Assembly: GCA_001794825.1 (NCBI GenBank)
Contig: MGLK01000042.1
Span: 98,026-146,863, forward strand
Direction of reading: 5' to 3'
DNA: 48,838 nt
Source: Caulobacterales bacterium RIFCSPHIGHO2_01_FULL_70_19
GTDB taxonomy: Bacteria > Pseudomonadota > Alphaproteobacteria > Caulobacterales > Caulobacteraceae
Part shown: one piece after another, positions 47,140-48,838 of the stretch
How positions within the stretch are numbered: position 1 is the first letter of the stretch
Layout: the number at the start of each line of letters is the position of its first letter
The notes under the pieces: generated by a model
Database searches by the model: none
Told to the model about the DNA's origin: nothing
The model's input: only the letters and a program-made list of their open reading frames with translations
Position numbers and translations under genes: made by a program

Positions 47140-47652
47140 ATGACCGACGCCGCAACGCCTGCCGACGCCAACCCCACGCCCGGAACCGGCGGTCAGCCGC
47201 CGGCCGGCCCGGGTTTCCGGATCGTCGCGCAGTATGTGAAGGACCTCTCGTTCGAGAACCCGAAGGCGCCGGACAGCCTGCGGGTGGACGGCAAGCCGGC
47301 GATCGACCTCGGCGTCGAGATGAACGCCCAGGGCCGCAAGGACGGTCTGTTCGAGGTCGACCTGCGCCTGACCGTGAAGGCCTCGACCGAGACCATGACC
47401 GTGTTCAACATCGAGCTGCTGTACGGCGGCCTGTTCGCCCTGCAAGGCGTGGCCGAGCAGGACATCGAGCCGCTGCTGCTGATCGAATGCCCGCGCTATT
47501 TGTTCCCGTTCGCGCGCGAGATCATCGCCCGCGCCACCTCGGACGGCGGCTTCTATCCGCCCTTCATGCTGGATCCGATCGACTTCGCCGGCATCTACGT
47601 CGCGCGTCAGCAGCAGATCGCCCGGGCGCCGGCCGAAACCGGCCAGGCCTGA
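47140..47652 (+). CDS. secB: Protein-export chaperone SecB
   Basis: A 170-residue SecB that keeps preproteins unfolded and hands them to SecA. After a Pro/Ala-rich start, the core is typical: [80 protein letters not shown]. The ATG at 47140 fits the family; a longer frame from 47080 is non-conserved. It diverges from the Tim44 gene and converges with dnaQ 19 nt later. Confidence 0.97.
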   Translation: MTDAATPADANPTPGTGGQPPAGPGFRIVAQYVKDLSFENPKAPDSLRVDGKPAIDLGVEMNAQGRKDGLFEVDLRLTVKASTETMTVFNIELLYGGLFALQGVAEQDIEPLLLIECPRYLFPFAREIIARATSDGGFYPPFMLDPIDFAGIYVARQQQIARAPAETGQA

Positions 47653-47671
47653 GGCCCCGGCCCGGCGTCCG

Positions 47672-48394
47672 TCAGGCGGCGGACGCCTCTTCCAGCTCCA
47701 GCCCGTATCCGGCCCAGAGCGAGCGGTCCTTGAGGGTCGCCGCCAGGAAGGCCGCATGGGCGGCGCGCTCTTCGTCGGTGGAGCGCGGGGCGAGCGGGCG
47801 CGGTCGGGCGCCGTAGCCGCCGACGGCGGTGGTCTCCACCGTCACCGTTGTGCGCACCGCGGTCAGGTCCAGCCGGCGCTCCTTGCCGCCCTTCAGCTCC
47901 AGATAGACGTCGGCCAGCAGGCGGGCGTCGATCAGGGCGCCGTGGAGGGTGCGCTCGACCAGGCTGATCTTGAACCGCTTGCACAGGGCGTCCAGCGAGT
48001 TGGCCATGCCCGGAAAGCGCTTCTGGGCCAGCTGCAGCGTGTCGATCCAGCGCGTCTCCTCGATCAGGGCGTGGCCGCACAGGCCGCACTCGTGGTCGAT
48101 GAAGCTGCGGTCGAAGGCGGCGTTGTGGGCGATGACCGGCGCATCGCCGATGAAGGCCATGAGATCGTGGACCACGTCGCGGAATTTCGGGGCGTCGCGG
48201 ACCTTGTCGTCCGTAATGCCGTGCACCCGGATGGCGTCTGGCGGGATCAGCCGCTCCGGATTGACGAAGCTGTGGAAGGTGCGCCCCGTCGGCAGCAGGT
48301 CCTCGATCTCGATGCAGCCGACCTCGATCAGCCGGTCGCCGGTCCTGGGGTCGAAGCCGGTGGTTTCGGTGTCGAGGACGATCTCGCGGGCCAT
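47672..48394 (-). CDS. dnaQ: DNA polymerase III epsilon subunit (3'-5' exonuclease)
   Basis: A 240-residue proofreading subunit of the replicative polymerase. The exonuclease motifs are Exo I VLDTETTGFD (Asp8, Glu10), Exo II IAHNAAFDRSFIDHE and Exo III HGALIDARLLADVY. The C-terminal tail (about 180-240) is Ala/Arg-rich and should bind the alpha subunit. It lies just downstream of coaE, with 5 nt between the coaE stop and the dnaQ start on the same strand. Confidence 0.96.
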   Translation of the reverse strand: MAREIVLDTETTGFDPRTGDRLIEVGCIEIEDLLPTGRTFHSFVNPERLIPPDAIRVHGITDDKVRDAPKFRDVVHDLMAFIGDAPVIAHNAAFDRSFIDHECGLCGHALIEETRWIDTLQLAQKRFPGMANSLDALCKRFKISLVERTLHGALIDARLLADVYLELKGGKERRLDLTAVRTTVTVETTAVGGYGARPRPLAPRSTDEERAAHAAFLAATLKDRSLWAGYGLELEEASAA

Positions 48395-48399
48395 GCCTC

Positions 48400-48838
48400 T
48401 TAATGGCTCGCTTCGGCTCCCGGCGGAAGACGCCGTCGGGGAGGTATCCAGTCCGGGGCGAGAACCGTCCCCACGATTTCTCGCACCCGCATCCGCGCCG
48501 CCTCCAGCCCCTGGCCGGTGTCGACGATGAAGTCGGCGCGGCGGCGCTTCTCCGCGTCGGGCAACTGCCGCGCCAGGATGGCCTCGAACCGCTCGCGGGT
48601 CATGCCGGGACGGCCAAGGACGCGCGCGGCCTGGACCTCGGGAGGGGCGGTGACGACCACCACGGCGTCGACAGCCGCGTCGCCGCCGGTCTCGAACAGC
48701 AGGGGGATGTCGAGGACCGCCAGCTTCACGCCACGGGCCTCGGCCGCCGCCAGGTCCTCGAGCCGGCCCCGGGCGACCAGCGGGTGGACGATGCTCTCCA
48801 GCCGCCGGAAGGCCGCCTCGTCGCGGCCCAGCGCCGCG
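48400..48838 (-). CDS. coaE: Dephospho-CoA kinase, 3' part (truncated by window end)
   Basis: The last 145 residues or so of CoaE, which phosphorylates dephospho-CoA in the final step of CoA synthesis. The frame stays open to the window edge. Reading from there it contains [18 protein letters not shown], then [13 protein letters not shown] and [34 protein letters not shown], followed by [11 protein letters not shown]: the CoaE core after the P-loop. The N-terminal P-loop lies outside the window. A GTG at 48729 is only an internal codon. Confidence 0.95.
   Translation of the reverse strand, partial: AALGRDEAAFRRLESIVHPLVARGRLEDLAAAEARGVKLAVLDIPLLFETGGDAAVDAVVVVTAPPEVQAARVLGRPGMTRERFEAILARQLPDAEKRRRADFIVDTGQGLEAARMRVREIVGTVLAPDWIPPRRRLPPGAEASH

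Overview
The window is a compact, very GC-rich stretch of bacterial chromosome. Gene content points to an alphaproteobacterium of the order Caulobacterales, probably a Brevundimonas- or Phenylobacterium-like member of the Caulobacteraceae. Signs of this are the very large NAD-dependent glutamate dehydrogenase, the tsaB-rimI-fur-miaB-phoH-ybeY-lnt string, the mltA/Tim44/secB/dnaQ/coaE neighbourhood, a textbook CtrA box (TTAA-N7-TTAAC) and a Caulobacter-like heat-shock promoter before dnaK. In Caulobacter several of these genes lie close to the replication origin, so an origin-proximal position is inferred; no dnaA or parAB is visible. I see no transposase, integrase, phage structural gene, CRISPR array or rRNA.

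Layout. 1-8000: a thiamine-diphosphate enzyme, an entericidin-type lipoprotein, the translation-initiation/tRNA-modification run def - small membrane protein - fmt - truA, a YciA-type thioesterase, tRNA-Arg(CCG), a DUF885 lipoprotein and a coupled pterin dehydratase/SDR pair. 8100-12600: a Crp/Fnr regulator, ubiE-ubiB for ubiquinone, a small exported protein, and arfB-yaiI. 12580-15520: a heptad CTAG inverted repeat followed by two translationally coupled secreted amidohydrolases, one with intact metal ligands and one that has lost them. 15600-20320: DUF167 protein, etfB-etfA, cobalamin adenosyltransferase with a twin-TM protein, and ahcY with a palindromic operator. 20380-27900: another secreted amidohydrolase, bioB, dnaK-dnaJ-dapB, a membrane protein and dut. 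28000-30300: coaBC diverging from a CtrA-box-associated lipoprotein with a pyocin/colicin-like domain, and an XRE regulator. 30400-38200: a long minus-strand run (nfuA, two HTH regulators, tsaB, rimI, fur, miaB, phoH, ybeY, lnt) dominated by 4-bp ATGA/GTGA overlaps. 38200-48838: a universal stress protein, NAD-GDH, an AI-2E family permease, mltA-Tim44, secB, dnaQ and the 3' part of coaE.

The window is mostly housekeeping: translation quality control, cofactor synthesis (CoA, biotin, ubiquinone, B12), methyl-cycle hygiene (AhcY), protein folding and envelope biogenesis. The less ordinary parts are the degenerate/intact amidohydrolase pair, the CTAG heptad hairpin abutting a TTG start codon, the CtrA-box lipoprotein, the ahcY operator, and an S24-like regulator lacking the expected catalytic residues next to a perfect palindrome. 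I did not find a convincing multi-gene defence or mobile system. All calls rest on reading motifs; no database search was possible.
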